The position numbers and the translations under genes are program-made. DNA of 64,000 nt. It comes from Flavobacterium sp. (lineage in GTDB: Bacteria; Bacteroidota; Bacteroidia; Flavobacteriales; Flavobacteriaceae). The DNA lies in contig JADGMX010000006.1 in assembly GCA_015234525.1 (NCBI GenBank), positions 227,843 through 291,842 on the forward strand, in the 5' to 3' direction. The notes below the pieces were generated by a model. That model was not told where the DNA came from and made no database searches. It saw only the letters and a list, made by a program, of their open reading frames with translations. Of this stretch, positions 16,445 through 25,601 are shown in pieces. Position 1 is the stretch's first letter. Each line of letters opens with the position of its first letter.

Positions 16445-18853
16445 CTAGTACATTTCTGGGAATTTCGCCGGATTTGCCTCCGACAACATAGCGTAAATTT
16501 TTTCGTAAATATCTTCAGCAGATGGTTTTGAGAAATAATCGCCATCAGTACCATACGCAGGTCGGTGCGCCTTTGCTGTCAAGGTTTGGGGTTTGCTGTC
16601 GAGGTGCTGATACGCATTTTGCTCATCCAGGATTTGTTGCAATATAAACGCCGAACCACCGCCCGGAACGTCTTCGTCAACAACAAGCAACCTGTTTGTA
16701 TTGGCGACGCTCTTAACAATGTCGTGATTAATGTCGAATGGCAACAGCGACTGAACATCGATAATCTCACATTCGATTCCAATTTCCGACAATTCTTTAG
16801 CGGCTTGCTCGACCAGACGCAACGTCGATCCGTAAGAAACTACTGTAATATCTGAACCGTTTCGCATCGTTTCGACAACGCCGATCGGAGTTTTGAATTC
16901 CCCTAAATTTGTAGGCATTTTCTCTTTTAATCGGTAACCGTTCAAGCATTCGATAACCAAAGCCGGTTCATCCGACTCGAGTAGCGCATTGTAGAATCCG
17001 GCCGCTTTTGTCATATTTCTCGGAACCAAAACGTGGATTCCGCGGATTGCATTGATGATCATTCCCATTGGCGAACCTGAATGCCAAATGCCTTCAAGCC
17101 GGTGACCGCGGGTTCTGATGATTAGTGGTGCTTTCTGCCGACCGCGGGTTCTGTATTGAAGCGTAGCCAAATCGTCGCTCATGATTTGAATCGCATATAA
17201 AAGATAATCGAGGTACTGAATTTCGGCAATCGGCCTTAATCCGCGCATCGCCATTCCAATTCCCTGACCGAGAATAGTTGCTTCGCGAATTCCGGCATCG
17301 GCAACGCGAAGATCGCCGTATTTTTCCTGCATTCCTTCAAGACCTTGGTTCACATCGCCGATCATTCCGGCATCTTCACCAAAGATCAATACTTCGGGAT
17401 GTTTGGCAAAAATTGCATCGAAATTGTCGCGTAGAACAACGCGCGCATCCGCATCTTCAGCCGACGGGTCGTATTGTGGCGCAACTTCCTGTACATTGGT
17501 CACGCGCTGTTGCGATTCGGAGAACAGATGCGAACTGAAGTTCGGCTGGATCTTTTCAGAATATTCCCGGATGTAACCTGAGAGTTTCTGTTGACCAGGT
17601 TCGGTCATCACCATTCGCAACGCTTTTCGGGCCGCAACCAAAATATCTTTGCGAATCGGCTCCTTGATTGATTGAAGATCAGTAGCGTATTTATTGAGAA
17701 AAACTTTATTTGCGCTTGATGCTGCGATATCGTTTAGAAGCGAGACAAGCTCATTGCGCTCGGTTTTAATAGGTTCGATAAAAGCTGACCATGCGGCTTT
17801 CTTACCTTCTAAAACTTCTTTTTTGGCATTTGTTTCAACCTCTTCAAGTTCTTGCTCGGTTGAAATGCCAAATTTCAGCATCCATTCACGCATTTGTGCG
17901 ATGCAATCGAAACGGGTTTCCCAATCGAGGCGTTCGGCATTTTTGTAGCGTTCATGCGATCCTGAAGTCGAGTGGCCTTGAGGTTGTGTAACTTCGATGA
18001 CGTGAATCAACACCGGAACATGCTCCTCGCGGGCAATTTGTGCGGCTTTCTCATAGGTTGCTACGAGTTCGCCGTAATCCCAACCTTTAACTTTGAAAAT
18101 TTCAAAGCCTTTATTTTGTTCATCGCGTTGAAATCCTTTAAGAATTTCCGAGATGCTTTCTTTTGTAGTTTGATGCTTGGCGTGAACCGAGATTCCGTAT
18201 TCGTCATCCCAAACGCTCATTACCATAGGAACTTGCAAAACACCGGCTGCATTGATGGTTTCAAAGAACAAACCTTCAGAAGTACTTGCGTTTCCGATAG
18301 TTCCCCAAGCGATCTCATTTCCAAAAATCGAAAAGTTGGTCGAATTGGTAATGCCGCTTACTTTTCTGTAAATTTTCGAGGCTTGAGCAAGTCCGAGTAG
18401 TCGTGGCATTTGTCCGCCGGTTGGCGAAATATCAGCACTTGAATTTTTTTGAAGCGTCAGGTTTTTCCAGGTTCCGTCTTCATTAAGCGAATGAGTAGCG
18501 AAGTGTCCGCCCATTTGTCTTCCTGCCGACATCGGATCGTGCGCCAAATCGGCATGACCGTATAATCCCGCGAAGAATTGTTGAATCGTCAATTGACCGA
18601 TCGCCATCATAAAGGTTTGATCGCGATAATAACCCGATCTGAAATCGCCGTTTTTAAATGCTTTTGCCATGGCGAGCTGCGGAAGTTCTTTACCATCGCC
18701 GAAAATTCCGAATTTGGCTTTACCGGTTAAAACTTCACGACGCCCTAAAAGGCTGCATTCACGGCTGGTTACCGCCAATTTGTAGTCGTTAAAAACTTCC
18801 TTTTTAAATTCTTCGAATGAAAGTCCCTTATTATTCGTTTCTACTTGTGTCAT
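16445..18853 (-). CDS. Fused alpha/beta E1 component of a 2-oxo acid dehydrogenase
   Basis: An 802-residue fusion: residues 1-400 are the thiamine-binding E1 alpha part and about 460-800 the E1 beta part (VLRDNFDAIFAKHPEVLIFGEDAG, then LRPIAEIQYLDYL). It decarboxylates a branched-chain or related 2-oxo acid and passes the acyl group to an E2 lipoyl protein, which is not in the window. The cofactor motif at 177-219 is GNEIAWGTIGNASTSEG followed later by WDDEYGIS, where textbook enzymes have GDG and NN; from memory this variant is shared by the Bacteroidota fused family, so I do not treat it as damage. Promoter and terminator are both visible, so it is a single-gene unit. Confidence 0.9.
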   Translation of the reverse strand: MTQVETNNKGLSFEEFKKEVFNDYKLAVTSRECSLLGRREVLTGKAKFGIFGDGKELPQLAMAKAFKNGDFRSGYYRDQTFMMAIGQLTIQQFFAGLYGHADLAHDPMSAGRQMGGHFATHSLNEDGTWKNLTLQKNSSADISPTGGQMPRLLGLAQASKIYRKVSGITNSTNFSIFGNEIAWGTIGNASTSEGLFFETINAAGVLQVPMVMSVWDDEYGISVHAKHQTTKESISEILKGFQRDEQNKGFEIFKVKGWDYGELVATYEKAAQIAREEHVPVLIHVIEVTQPQGHSTSGSHERYKNAERLDWETRFDCIAQMREWMLKFGISTEQELEEVETNAKKEVLEGKKAAWSAFIEPIKTERNELVSLLNDIAASSANKVFLNKYATDLQSIKEPIRKDILVAARKALRMVMTEPGQQKLSGYIREYSEKIQPNFSSHLFSESQQRVTNVQEVAPQYDPSAEDADARVVLRDNFDAIFAKHPEVLIFGEDAGMIGDVNQGLEGMQEKYGDLRVADAGIREATILGQGIGMAMRGLRPIAEIQYLDYLLYAIQIMSDDLATLQYRTRGRQKAPLIIRTRGHRLEGIWHSGSPMGMIINAIRGIHVLVPRNMTKAAGFYNALLESDEPALVIECLNGYRLKEKMPTNLGEFKTPIGVVETMRNGSDITVVSYGSTLRLVEQAAKELSEIGIECEIIDVQSLLPFDINHDIVKSVANTNRLLVVDEDVPGGGSAFILQQILDEQNAYQHLDSKPQTLTAKAHRPAYGTDGDYFSKPSAEDIYEKIYAMLSEANPAKFPEMY

Positions 18854-18870
18854 AATTGCGTCAAAAAAGT

Positions 18871-18878
18871 CAAATTTA
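18871..18878 (-). promoter_or_regulatory. -7 box of the E1 gene promoter
   Basis: TAAATTTG on the minus strand fits the TAnnTTTG consensus and lies 17 bases upstream of the E1 start codon. No clear -33 TTG. Confidence 0.55.
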
Positions 18879-18923
18879 GAGAAATTGCGCGGACTTTCAT
18901 AGTCTGAGCGTAATTTTAAGCCG

Positions 18924-21719
18924 TTAAAACCACTTCCTTGTAAACAGGTTCAGTAGTGTTCCCGGGCTTAGTGTGATGATGAACCGGATTCTTTCAGCAT
19001 AGCTGTTTTTTGAAACCTCCCAGCCGTTGTTTGAATAAACCGGAAGATAAACCTCAAAATAATCGGTTACAAGATTCAGGCGGATGCCGCTGTCGTAAAC
19101 AAATTGTTCGTTTTGGTTGCGACTTTTAAGAAATCCGGCGTCGCCATAAACCTCGATCCAATTCCAGACCGTAAATCCGGTATTTACTGTGGTCAGCCAT
19201 TGGTTTGCAAACGGATTCGCAAGTTTTGATTTGAATCCGCCTTCGGCCAGAATAAGCTGCTGACTAAAGAATCCGCTGCTTTCCGATCGTCCGTAATAAT
19301 TGTAATCAAACAGGTAATCGGTAGGACGATCCAGCGAAAAACTGAAATAATTTGACTGCGTTTTATTATATAGGAATGATCCGCCATAAAATCGCAAACT
19401 TAGCATCCGGTTATTGTCAAATAATTTTCGGTACTGAAATTCAACTGCCGCTTTTCCAAAATTTGTCGCAGCCTGAAAATCGGCCAAAAATGTATAATGT
19501 TGGGTAAGTTCGGTTCTATTGTCAACATATCTAAGATTGGTAACCGAATAATCCTGCGTGTCCCCATCGATTTGGTAATTTGTCGGGTCGCGGTGCACAA
19601 CTACCTGACGAAGTGAAAGCAATTGCTTTTTGTTGTCGCGAAGGTCGTGTGGGCGAAACCGAAATTGAACGATCGGGGTGAATTTAAAATAAGCCGCATC
19701 AGGCGCATAATGCGATTTTGATCCGCCGACAGCATATCGGACATGATACAACTTCGAATTTCTGACATTCTGATTGAATGATAATGATACCGATCCGGCT
19801 AAACTCTCAGTATTGGTGGAGTAGGCGGGATTGATGTCAAAAATGAACCGCTTGTCGAGCATGGTCTTATTATAAAACCGAAGTCCCGGCGTTAAACCAT
19901 CGTATAAATTGTAGGAAAGTGTCGGAACATACAAAACCTGATTGTAATACGGATCTTCCAAATCCTTGAAAAACACAAATTTTACCGGCCGATGCGAGAA
20001 ATTAAAGCTTTTGAGTGCGCGCCAATTATTTCGCATGTTGTATTCCGGAAGTTCGTATTTATAGTTCAATACAATTTTATCAGCGTCGTTTCGGGGAATC
20101 ACGTAGATGCTGTCGGGATCGACCGTGGTAATCCACTCTTTAAACACAACCTGGTTTTTTTTCAGTCCGTAAACCGGAACCGGAATTTCGCGGTCCGTGC
20201 GATGTTTAATCTTAAAACGCACACTGTCATTGTCCTTTTTAACCTCGCGGAATTTATAATCCATGATGTCATTGGTAGCAATCATCGATCGGAAATACCA
20301 ATCTATATTACGGTCGGTGTTTTTCCTTAATATCGACGCAAAATCAGCAGAAGACACATCGTTTATTTTCGCAGTTTTATAAAATTCGCGGATCGACTTC
20401 TCAACAATATCATCACCTAAATAGGAGTCCAGGAATTTCAATGTGATTCCCGCATAATATTTTGAAGCGATTTGTTCGTTGAATTTAATCAACTGGTCTT
20501 TCGGAGTCGACAATGGCTGATCCAAATTTTTTCTAGCCATCAGCATGTAAAAATAATTATACTGACCGTTAAATTGGAGGTTGGTAATATTATAGCTTTT
20601 CAAAAGTCGGAACTGCGACAGATTTCCGGTAAGTTTAGCCTGCGAGTGATACGTGTCGATATAATCCATCATCAGATTCACCTGAATGGCATCATAAATC
20701 CAATTGTCTTTTCGCGCATCAATTGCCACAGATTGCTTCAGAAAATTGTTGGTATAGGTTCGCAAGAATTTTAATTCGTAAATAAATTCCTGCGGAAAAA
20801 CCTTTAAAAACGACGGCAATTGGTTCAATCCATAAAACGGATTCTTGTTATAATCATTTTGAGAAACTACGATTTTTCGATTCGGGTAATCACCTAACTT
20901 GTCGCGGACGAAATTCACGATCCGATCAACGATAATTGCTCGCTGGATATCATCAGTTTTCTCGGGTTTCAGATTATTTTCGACATCGATGAAGGCATTT
21001 CGATAGCTTAAGAAATCTGATTTTCTTTCCAGATAAAGCGCAAAATCGATTCGATTCTTACCTTCAAATATTCTTGACGACACCTTATCGAGATCGGTGG
21101 TAACAATAAAAGCTTCAGGATTTTCAATCTCGAGGTTCACGTTAAAATGACCATTGGAGATGTCATCCAGATTGTTATGGCTATTTTTTATAAACTCGCC
21201 ATCTTCAATTCGCGCCGGTGTAAGAAACCAATTTCGAAGATGATATCCGTTCTCGTGAAATCCGTGACCGGTGAACTTTGCCGACGGAAGTTTTAAGGTA
21301 TATTGTAATGTGAAAATTCGCTTTTCGCCCGGCAAAATCGGAGTCTTGAGATCAACTGCAATCAAATCGACCTGCGATTCGGGTCTGTGCCACAACATCG
21401 TATCGCCCGAGGTAATGCTGTGCAATCTGGTATGACCGTGTTCCTCATCTTTCGCAAAATGAAAACTCCGCACAAACTCGTCCGAAAAACGTTTTGCAAG
21501 CGGAGTATTTTTTGCCGAATAGGCGTTATTCCAATCGCTGAGAATAATCTCGGAAAGCGACCGATCGGTTTGATTATAGAATGTTAACTGCTGCTCAACG
21601 TGCACAAGATGTTCATCGGCATCAATCCGAATCTTTAACTTTGATTCGTGCTGAGCGGAAACCTTGGCGGCGAAAAATATACAGAAAACGCAAAAAAATG
21701 CCTGATAAACTATTTTCAA
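18924..21719 (-). CDS. M1-aminopeptidase-like protein without zinc motif, fused to a beta barrel
   Basis: A 931-residue exported protein (signal peptide to about residue 22, KVSAQ). Residues 25-450 follow the M1 aminopeptidase plan: an N-terminal beta domain (LVHVEQQLTFYNQTDRSL, WFLTPARIEDGEF) and a catalytic-like region (KIVVSQNDYNKNPFYGLNQLP). Where M1 enzymes have HEXXH this protein has YELKF (314-318), and the WLNEG segment with the third ligand is WIYDA (340-344). The zinc site is therefore lost. Residues about 600-931 are alternating strands ending in an aromatic-rich tail with terminal phenylalanine, like an outer membrane beta barrel. I infer a non-catalytic surface or periplasmic binding module anchored by its own barrel. 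Confidence 0.8.
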   Translation of the reverse strand: MKIVYQAFFCVFCIFFAAKVSAQHESKLKIRIDADEHLVHVEQQLTFYNQTDRSLSEIILSDWNNAYSAKNTPLAKRFSDEFVRSFHFAKDEEHGHTRLHSITSGDTMLWHRPESQVDLIAVDLKTPILPGEKRIFTLQYTLKLPSAKFTGHGFHENGYHLRNWFLTPARIEDGEFIKNSHNNLDDISNGHFNVNLEIENPEAFIVTTDLDKVSSRIFEGKNRIDFALYLERKSDFLSYRNAFIDVENNLKPEKTDDIQRAIIVDRIVNFVRDKLGDYPNRKIVVSQNDYNKNPFYGLNQLPSFLKVFPQEFIYELKFLRTYTNNFLKQSVAIDARKDNWIYDAIQVNLMMDYIDTYHSQAKLTGNLSQFRLLKSYNITNLQFNGQYNYFYMLMARKNLDQPLSTPKDQLIKFNEQIASKYYAGITLKFLDSYLGDDIVEKSIREFYKTAKINDVSSADFASILRKNTDRNIDWYFRSMIATNDIMDYKFREVKKDNDSVRFKIKHRTDREIPVPVYGLKKNQVVFKEWITTVDPDSIYVIPRNDADKIVLNYKYELPEYNMRNNWRALKSFNFSHRPVKFVFFKDLEDPYYNQVLYVPTLSYNLYDGLTPGLRFYNKTMLDKRFIFDINPAYSTNTESLAGSVSLSFNQNVRNSKLYHVRYAVGGSKSHYAPDAAYFKFTPIVQFRFRPHDLRDNKKQLLSLRQVVVHRDPTNYQIDGDTQDYSVTNLRYVDNRTELTQHYTFLADFQAATNFGKAAVEFQYRKLFDNNRMLSLRFYGGSFLYNKTQSNYFSFSLDRPTDYLFDYNYYGRSESSGFFSQQLILAEGGFKSKLANPFANQWLTTVNTGFTVWNWIEVYGDAGFLKSRNQNEQFVYDSGIRLNLVTDYFEVYLPVYSNNGWEVSKNSYAERIRFIITLSPGTLLNLFTRKWF

Positions 21720-21771
21720 AGATGTCGATTTGTCGCGCTCTTAGCAGAAATTTCCGCTAAAATGATTAAAC

Positions 21772-22500
21772 CTAGAAATTCGGACTAAGCGTGTATTTCT
21801 TGTAGAAATTGTCGAGAAGTTCAACAACCTCGTCTTCGGTATCGACAATTCGGATCAGTTTTAGATCATCCGGACTTATCGTAGCGTACTTATCGACCAA
21901 AACCTTTTCGATCCAGTCCATTAGTCCCGACCAATACTCGCGGCCAACCAGAATTATCGGGAATTTCGCCACTTTTTTAGTTTGGATCAGCGTGATCGCT
22001 TCAAACATTTCATCAAGTGTTCCAAAACCGCCCGGCATAATCACAAATCCCTGCGAATACTTAACAAACATTACTTTTCGAACAAAGAAATAATCAAAGT
22101 TCAGGTTCTTATCTTTGTCGATATACGGGTTAAAATGTTGCTCAAAAGGAAGTTCGATATTTAATCCTACCGATGTTCCGCCGCCACTATGTGCACCTTT
22201 GTTTCCGGCTTCCATAATTCCGGGTCCACCGCCGGTAATCACTCCGTAGCCGGCCTTGCTGATTTTGTATGCAATTTTCTCCGCAAGCAAATAATAGTGG
22301 TCTTCAGGCTTGGTGCGCGCCGATCCAAAAATCGATACACACGGTCCAATTCGGCCCATCGTTTCATAACCGTTTACAAATTCGGCCATGATCTTAAAAA
22401 TTGCCCACGAATCATTGGTTCGTATTTCGTGCCACGGCTTTTGTTTCAGGCGATCCTGAATTATTTTGTCCTCGTCGTTATCAAAATCTTCTAATCTCAT
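21772..22500 (-). CDS. LOG family protein (TIGR00730 Rossmann fold)
   Basis: A 242-residue protein of the LOG/YvdD group. The signature PGGFGTLDEMFE is present, together with GGGPGIMEAGNKGA, which bind the nucleotide. Members cleave the ribose-phosphate bond of cytokinin nucleotides or of AMP-like nucleotides (PpnN). The N-terminal extension MRLEDFDNDEDKIIQDRLKQ is often seen in Bacteroidota versions. I set the start at the ATG at 22500; a longer frame begins at 22572 but would run through the structured repeat B, so it is rejected. Confidence 0.88.
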   Translation of the reverse strand: MRLEDFDNDEDKIIQDRLKQKPWHEIRTNDSWAIFKIMAEFVNGYETMGRIGPCVSIFGSARTKPEDHYYLLAEKIAYKISKAGYGVITGGGPGIMEAGNKGAHSGGGTSVGLNIELPFEQHFNPYIDKDKNLNFDYFFVRKVMFVKYSQGFVIMPGGFGTLDEMFEAITLIQTKKVAKFPIILVGREYWSGLMDWIEKVLVDKYATISPDDLKLIRIVDTEDEVVELLDNFYKKYTLSPNF

Positions 22501-22519
22501 TTCTTGTTTTTTTATTTGA

Positions 22520-22624
22520 AGCAATTTCCTGCTGTCCGCTTTATCTTTTTTGCCTGATGAGCACAATTTCAATCACATCTCAAATGGCAAAAAAGGATAT
22601 CGCTTCCCATCAGGGCTAGGGTTT
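22520..22624 (+). repeat. Structured intergenic element, copy B
   Basis: The plus strand reads AGC, five bases, CCTG, CTGTCCGCTTTATC, T run, GCC, variable tip, GGCAAAAAAGGATATCGCTTCCCATC, AGGGCTAGGG. CCTG pairs with CAGG and AGC with GCT. Both flanking genes (LOG and uvrA) are on the minus strand, so this is the only one of the six best copies that opposes both of its neighbours. Confidence 0.8.
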
Positions 22625-22688
22625 GTCGGAGTCATGAAATCCAATCAAATTTTGATCAGAAATTCTCAACTCCCTTTTTTTACCCGCG

Positions 22689-25520
22689 CTAAATTAACTC
22701 TTTTTTCAGGAATCTTGCCGTATGGCTCTTTGTGTTTTTGCTAACTTGTTCCGGCGTGCCTTTCGCTACCACTTCACCGCCGCCTTTTCCGCCTTCGTAA
22801 CCCATGTCGATAATGTAATCGGCGAGTTTAATCACATCCATGTTATGTTCAATCACTAAAATCGAATTTCCTTTGTCGACCAGTTTATTGATGACTTCCA
22901 TCAGCACCCGAATATCCTCAAAATGCAATCCCGTAGTTGGCTCGTCCAAAATATAAAAGGTATTTCCGGTATCTTTTTTCGAAAGTTCCGCAGCTAACTT
23001 TATTCGCTGCGCCTCGCCACCGGAAAGTGTCGTACTTTGCTGCCCAAGGGTAATGTATCCTAAGCCAACATCTTGGATGGTCTTTATTTTTCGGTAGATT
23101 TTCGGGATATTTTCAAAAAACGGAACCGCTTCATCAACTGTCATGTTTAAGACATCCGAAATGTTCTTTCCTTTATACCTGATCTCCAGAGTTTCACGGT
23201 TAAAACGCTTTCCTTGACAGGTTTCACATTCAACATAGACATCGGGTAAAAAGTTCATTTCAATAGTTCGCACGCCGCTTCCTTCACAGGTTTCGCAGCG
23301 ACCGCCTTTTACATTAAAACTAAATCGTCCGGCCTTGTAGCCGCGAATCATGCTTTCCGAGGTCATCGTAAACAAGTTTCGTATTTCGGTAAAAACTTCG
23401 GTGTAGGTTGCAGGATTCGATCGGGGTGTGCGGCCAATCGGACTTTGATCAATGTCGATCACTTTGTCAATGTGTTCCAACCCTTCGATCTTTTTATATG
23501 GCGCCGGCTTTTTTACGCCGTTAAAATAATACGCGTTTAGAATAGGATAGAGCGTTTCGTTGATTAACGTCGATTTCCCGCTTCCCGAAACTCCGGTCAC
23601 ACAAACGAGTTTGCCAAGCGGAATCTCGATCGAGACATTTTTTAGATTGTTTCCGCTTGCACCGGTAAGTTTAAGCGACTTGCCATTGCCTTCACGGCGT
23701 TTTTTTGGGACTTCAATGCTTTTCTCGCCGTTAAGGTATGAAGCCGTTAAAGTACGATGTTTTAAGATTTCCTCCGGGGAACCTTCACTGACGATTTGAC
23801 CACCGTGCTTTCCTGCGGCCGGACCAATATCAATAACGTGATCCGCGCGAACAATCATGTCTTTATCATGCTCAACAACAATAACCGAGTTCCCGATGTC
23901 GCGCAATTTCTCAAGCGATGTAATCAGTTTTTCATTGTCACGCTGATGCAATCCGATGCTCGGCTCATCTAAAATATAAAGTACGCCCACCAACTGCGAC
24001 CCGATTTGAGTGGCAAGCCTGATTCGCTGCGCCTCGCCACCGGAAAGCGATTTCGAACTGCGTGATAGCGCCAAATATTCCAATCCAACATTCACCAGAA
24101 ATTCCAAACGATCTCTTATTTCCTTGATAACTTCAGTTGCAATCGTCTTTTGTTTCTCATTGAGATGCGACGGAATTTCATTAAACCACGCCAACAAATC
24201 CGAAATGTCCATATTCGACAAATCGGCGATGTTTTTTTCGTTGATCTTAAAGTACAGCGATTCTTTTTTGAGTCGCGTGCCTTTGCATTCCGGACACGGA
24301 ATTTCATCCATAAAATCTTTTGCCCATCGTTTCAGCGCTGTCGAATCGCTTTCTTCGTATTGGTTTTTAATGAAATTCGAAATTCCCTCAAAATCGATTT
24401 TATATTCTTTGGTAATCCCGAGCGCTTTAGACGGAACGGTAAATTTCTCTTTCGCGCCAAGCATGATGACCTCCATGGCTTCAGCCGAAATTTTCGAGAT
24501 CGCGTCAGATAATTTAAATCCGTAGCGCTCGCCAATAATTTCAAGTTGCTTGAATATCCAGGTACTTTTATACTCGCCAAGCGGAACGATTCCGCCCGCT
24601 TTTATCGACATTTTGGGATCCGGAATAATCTTTCCCAAATTAATTTCATTAATGCTGCCGATTCCCTTACAAACCGGGCAAGCCCCTTTGGGCGAATTAA
24701 ATGAAAAGTTATTTGGCTCCGGATTCTGATAGGATATTCCGCTGGTCGGGCACATCAGATTGCGACTAAAATACCGAACCGAACCTGAATCCTGATCTAA
24801 GATCATCAGCACGTTCTCGCCGTGATGCATCGCTGTCCGAATCGATTCCTCAAGTCGCCGCTCGTTTTCCGGAGTGTTTTCCACAACCATTCGGTCCACA
24901 ACGATTTCAATATCGTGAGTTTTGTAGCGGTCCAATTTCATTCCGGCGGTTATCTCCCGGACATCGCCGTTTATTCGCACTTTCACAAAACCTTGTTTGG
25001 CAATTTGTTGAAAAAGTTCGGCGTAATGACCTTTCCGACCTCGAATCACGGGTGCGAGAATATTTATTCGCTTCCCGAGGAAACTCTCGGTTATCAGATC
25101 CTTTATTTGATCATCGCTGTAACTGACCATTTTCTCGCCGGTTACATAACTGTGCGCATCTCCGGCACGTGCAAACAATAATCGAAGAAAGTCGTAGATT
25201 TCGGTAATGGTTCCAACGGTTGAACGCGGACTCTTGCTAGTCGTCTTTTGCTCAATGGCGATAACCGGAGATAATCCGTCGATCTTGTCAACATCGGGAC
25301 GCTCCAAGCCGCCAAGGAATTGCCTTGCGTAAGCCGAAAAGGTCTCAATGTATCGACGTTGCCCTTCAGCATAAATCGTGTCGAAAGCCAATGACGATTT
25401 CCCCGAACCCGAAAGCCCGGTAATCACTACTAATTTTTCACGGGGAATGGTAACATCTATATTTTTGAGGTTATGGACACGTGCTCCGAGAACCTCTATA
25501 TTTTCATCTGATTTCTGCAT
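22689..25520 (-). CDS. uvrA: UvrA, excinuclease ABC subunit A
   Basis: The 943-residue damage-recognition ATPase of nucleotide excision repair. Both ABC modules are complete: Walker [14 protein letters not shown] near residue 35 and [13 protein letters not shown] near residue 650, signature LSGGEAQRI twice, and Walker [13 protein letters not shown] and [12 protein letters not shown]. Zinc-binding cysteine pairs are visible in CPVCKGIG and CETCEGSG. Length and order match the family. A -7 box lies just upstream. No other uvr gene is in the window. Confidence 0.98.
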   Translation of the reverse strand: MQKSDENIEVLGARVHNLKNIDVTIPREKLVVITGLSGSGKSSLAFDTIYAEGQRRYIETFSAYARQFLGGLERPDVDKIDGLSPVIAIEQKTTSKSPRSTVGTITEIYDFLRLLFARAGDAHSYVTGEKMVSYSDDQIKDLITESFLGKRINILAPVIRGRKGHYAELFQQIAKQGFVKVRINGDVREITAGMKLDRYKTHDIEIVVDRMVVENTPENERRLEESIRTAMHHGENVLMILDQDSGSVRYFSRNLMCPTSGISYQNPEPNNFSFNSPKGACPVCKGIGSINEINLGKIIPDPKMSIKAGGIVPLGEYKSTWIFKQLEIIGERYGFKLSDAISKISAEAMEVIMLGAKEKFTVPSKALGITKEYKIDFEGISNFIKNQYEESDSTALKRWAKDFMDEIPCPECKGTRLKKESLYFKINEKNIADLSNMDISDLLAWFNEIPSHLNEKQKTIATEVIKEIRDRLEFLVNVGLEYLALSRSSKSLSGGEAQRIRLATQIGSQLVGVLYILDEPSIGLHQRDNEKLITSLEKLRDIGNSVIVVEHDKDMIVRADHVIDIGPAAGKHGGQIVSEGSPEEILKHRTLTASYLNGEKSIEVPKKRREGNGKSLKLTGASGNNLKNVSIEIPLGKLVCVTGVSGSGKSTLINETLYPILNAYYFNGVKKPAPYKKIEGLEHIDKVIDIDQSPIGRTPRSNPATYTEVFTEIRNLFTMTSESMIRGYKAGRFSFNVKGGRCETCEGSGVRTIEMNFLPDVYVECETCQGKRFNRETLEIRYKGKNISDVLNMTVDEAVPFFENIPKIYRKIKTIQDVGLGYITLGQQSTTLSGGEAQRIKLAAELSKKDTGNTFYILDEPTTGLHFEDIRVLMEVINKLVDKGNSILVIEHNMDVIKLADYIIDMGYEGGKGGGEVVAKGTPEQVSKNTKSHTARFLKKELI

Positions 25521-25534
25521 AAATTGTAAAAACG

Positions 25535-25542
25535 CAAAGTTA
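25535..25542 (-). promoter_or_regulatory. -7 box of the uvrA promoter
   Basis: TAACTTTG on the minus strand, 14 bases upstream of the uvrA start codon. I do not see an SOS-type operator next to it. Confidence 0.55.
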
Positions 25543-25601
25543 CGATTTTAGCGTCTGTTTTCCGTTGAATGCAGCGAGCTAAAGTGTTAAACAAAAACTA
25601 A

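Noticed and set aside
16164..16448. Short open frames on both strands between the Delta-60 and E1 genes
   Set aside because: They lie within repeats H and I and the E1 terminator and have no protein-like features.
17098..17152. Direct repeat GACCGCGGGTTCTG in the E1 gene
   Set aside because: Both copies encode the RTRG phrases of the E1 beta domain; ordinary coding similarity.
16445..18853. Inactive E1 because GDG and NN of the cofactor motif are changed
   Set aside because: As far as I recall the same residues are common in the fused Bacteroidota family, so this is a family variant, not a loss.
22501..22572. N-terminal extension of the LOG protein
   Set aside because: The extra 24 codons run through structured element B and add no family similarity; the ATG at 22500 fits.
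23000..24060. Near-identical 30-base stretches in uvrA
   Set aside because: They encode the two [12 protein letters not shown] signatures expected in UvrA.
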